Part shown: piece by piece, positions 5,631-5,631 of the stretch
Layout of the letters: every line of letters begins with the position of its first letter
Position numbering within the stretch: the stretch's first letter is position 1
Assembly (NCBI GenBank): GCA_009693885.1
Contig: SHWK01000072.1
Span: 1-5,631 of the forward strand
DNA: 5,631 nucleotides
Source: Rickettsiales bacterium
Lineage (GTDB): Bacteria; Pseudomonadota; Alphaproteobacteria; Rickettsiales; UBA1997
Direction: 5' to 3'
Notes under the pieces: model-generated
Told to the model about the DNA's origin: nothing
The model's input: only the letters and a program-made list of their open reading frames with translations
The model's database searches: none
Program-made: the position numbers and the translations under genes

Positions 5631-5631
5631 A

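Overview
The window is a compact, AT-rich bacterial chromosome segment in which every recognisable gene lies on the minus strand. It reads from gatB at the right edge to glyA at the left edge. LeuC, SHMT and GatB look proteobacterial, and LeuC resembles alphaproteobacterial forms. Together with the AT bias, a decayed Fic gene and large palindromic repeats, this suggests an alphaproteobacterium, possibly host-associated. That placement is inference from remembered family sequences; there is no rRNA or other marker here.

Layout, right to left (direction of transcription). (1) 5484-5631: C-terminal 48 codons of gatB. (2) 5293-5483: intergenic region dominated by a 145-nt palindromic element with perfect 40-bp arms. 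(3) 3868-5292: complete leuC, with all three iron-sulfur cysteines. (4) 2549-3862: a 12-helix major facilitator transporter starting 5 nt after leuC. (5) 1517-2545: a family S49 (SppA-type) peptidase starting 3 nt after the transporter. It has an intact Ser/Lys pair but an unusual cysteine-rich N-terminus and cysteine-rich insertion. (6) 1226-1516: intergenic region with a strong hairpin plus T-tract that probably terminates the three-gene operon, and further small palindromes. (7) 381 to about 1225: remains of a Fic-domain gene, spread over three reading frames and lacking the GNGR part of the active-site motif. (8) 2-310: first 103 codons of glyA behind a probable promoter.

The three central genes are almost certainly co-transcribed. 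leuC belongs to leucine biosynthesis, but its partner leuD is not next to it, and the two genes behind it are membrane or proteolysis genes with no obvious link to leucine. glyA and gatB are housekeeping genes that frame the segment.

I did not find a convincing new multi-gene system. The items most worth a second look are the 145-nt palindrome between gatB and leuC, the cysteine-rich additions in the S49 peptidase, and the way the Fic gene decayed through what look like internal deletions.
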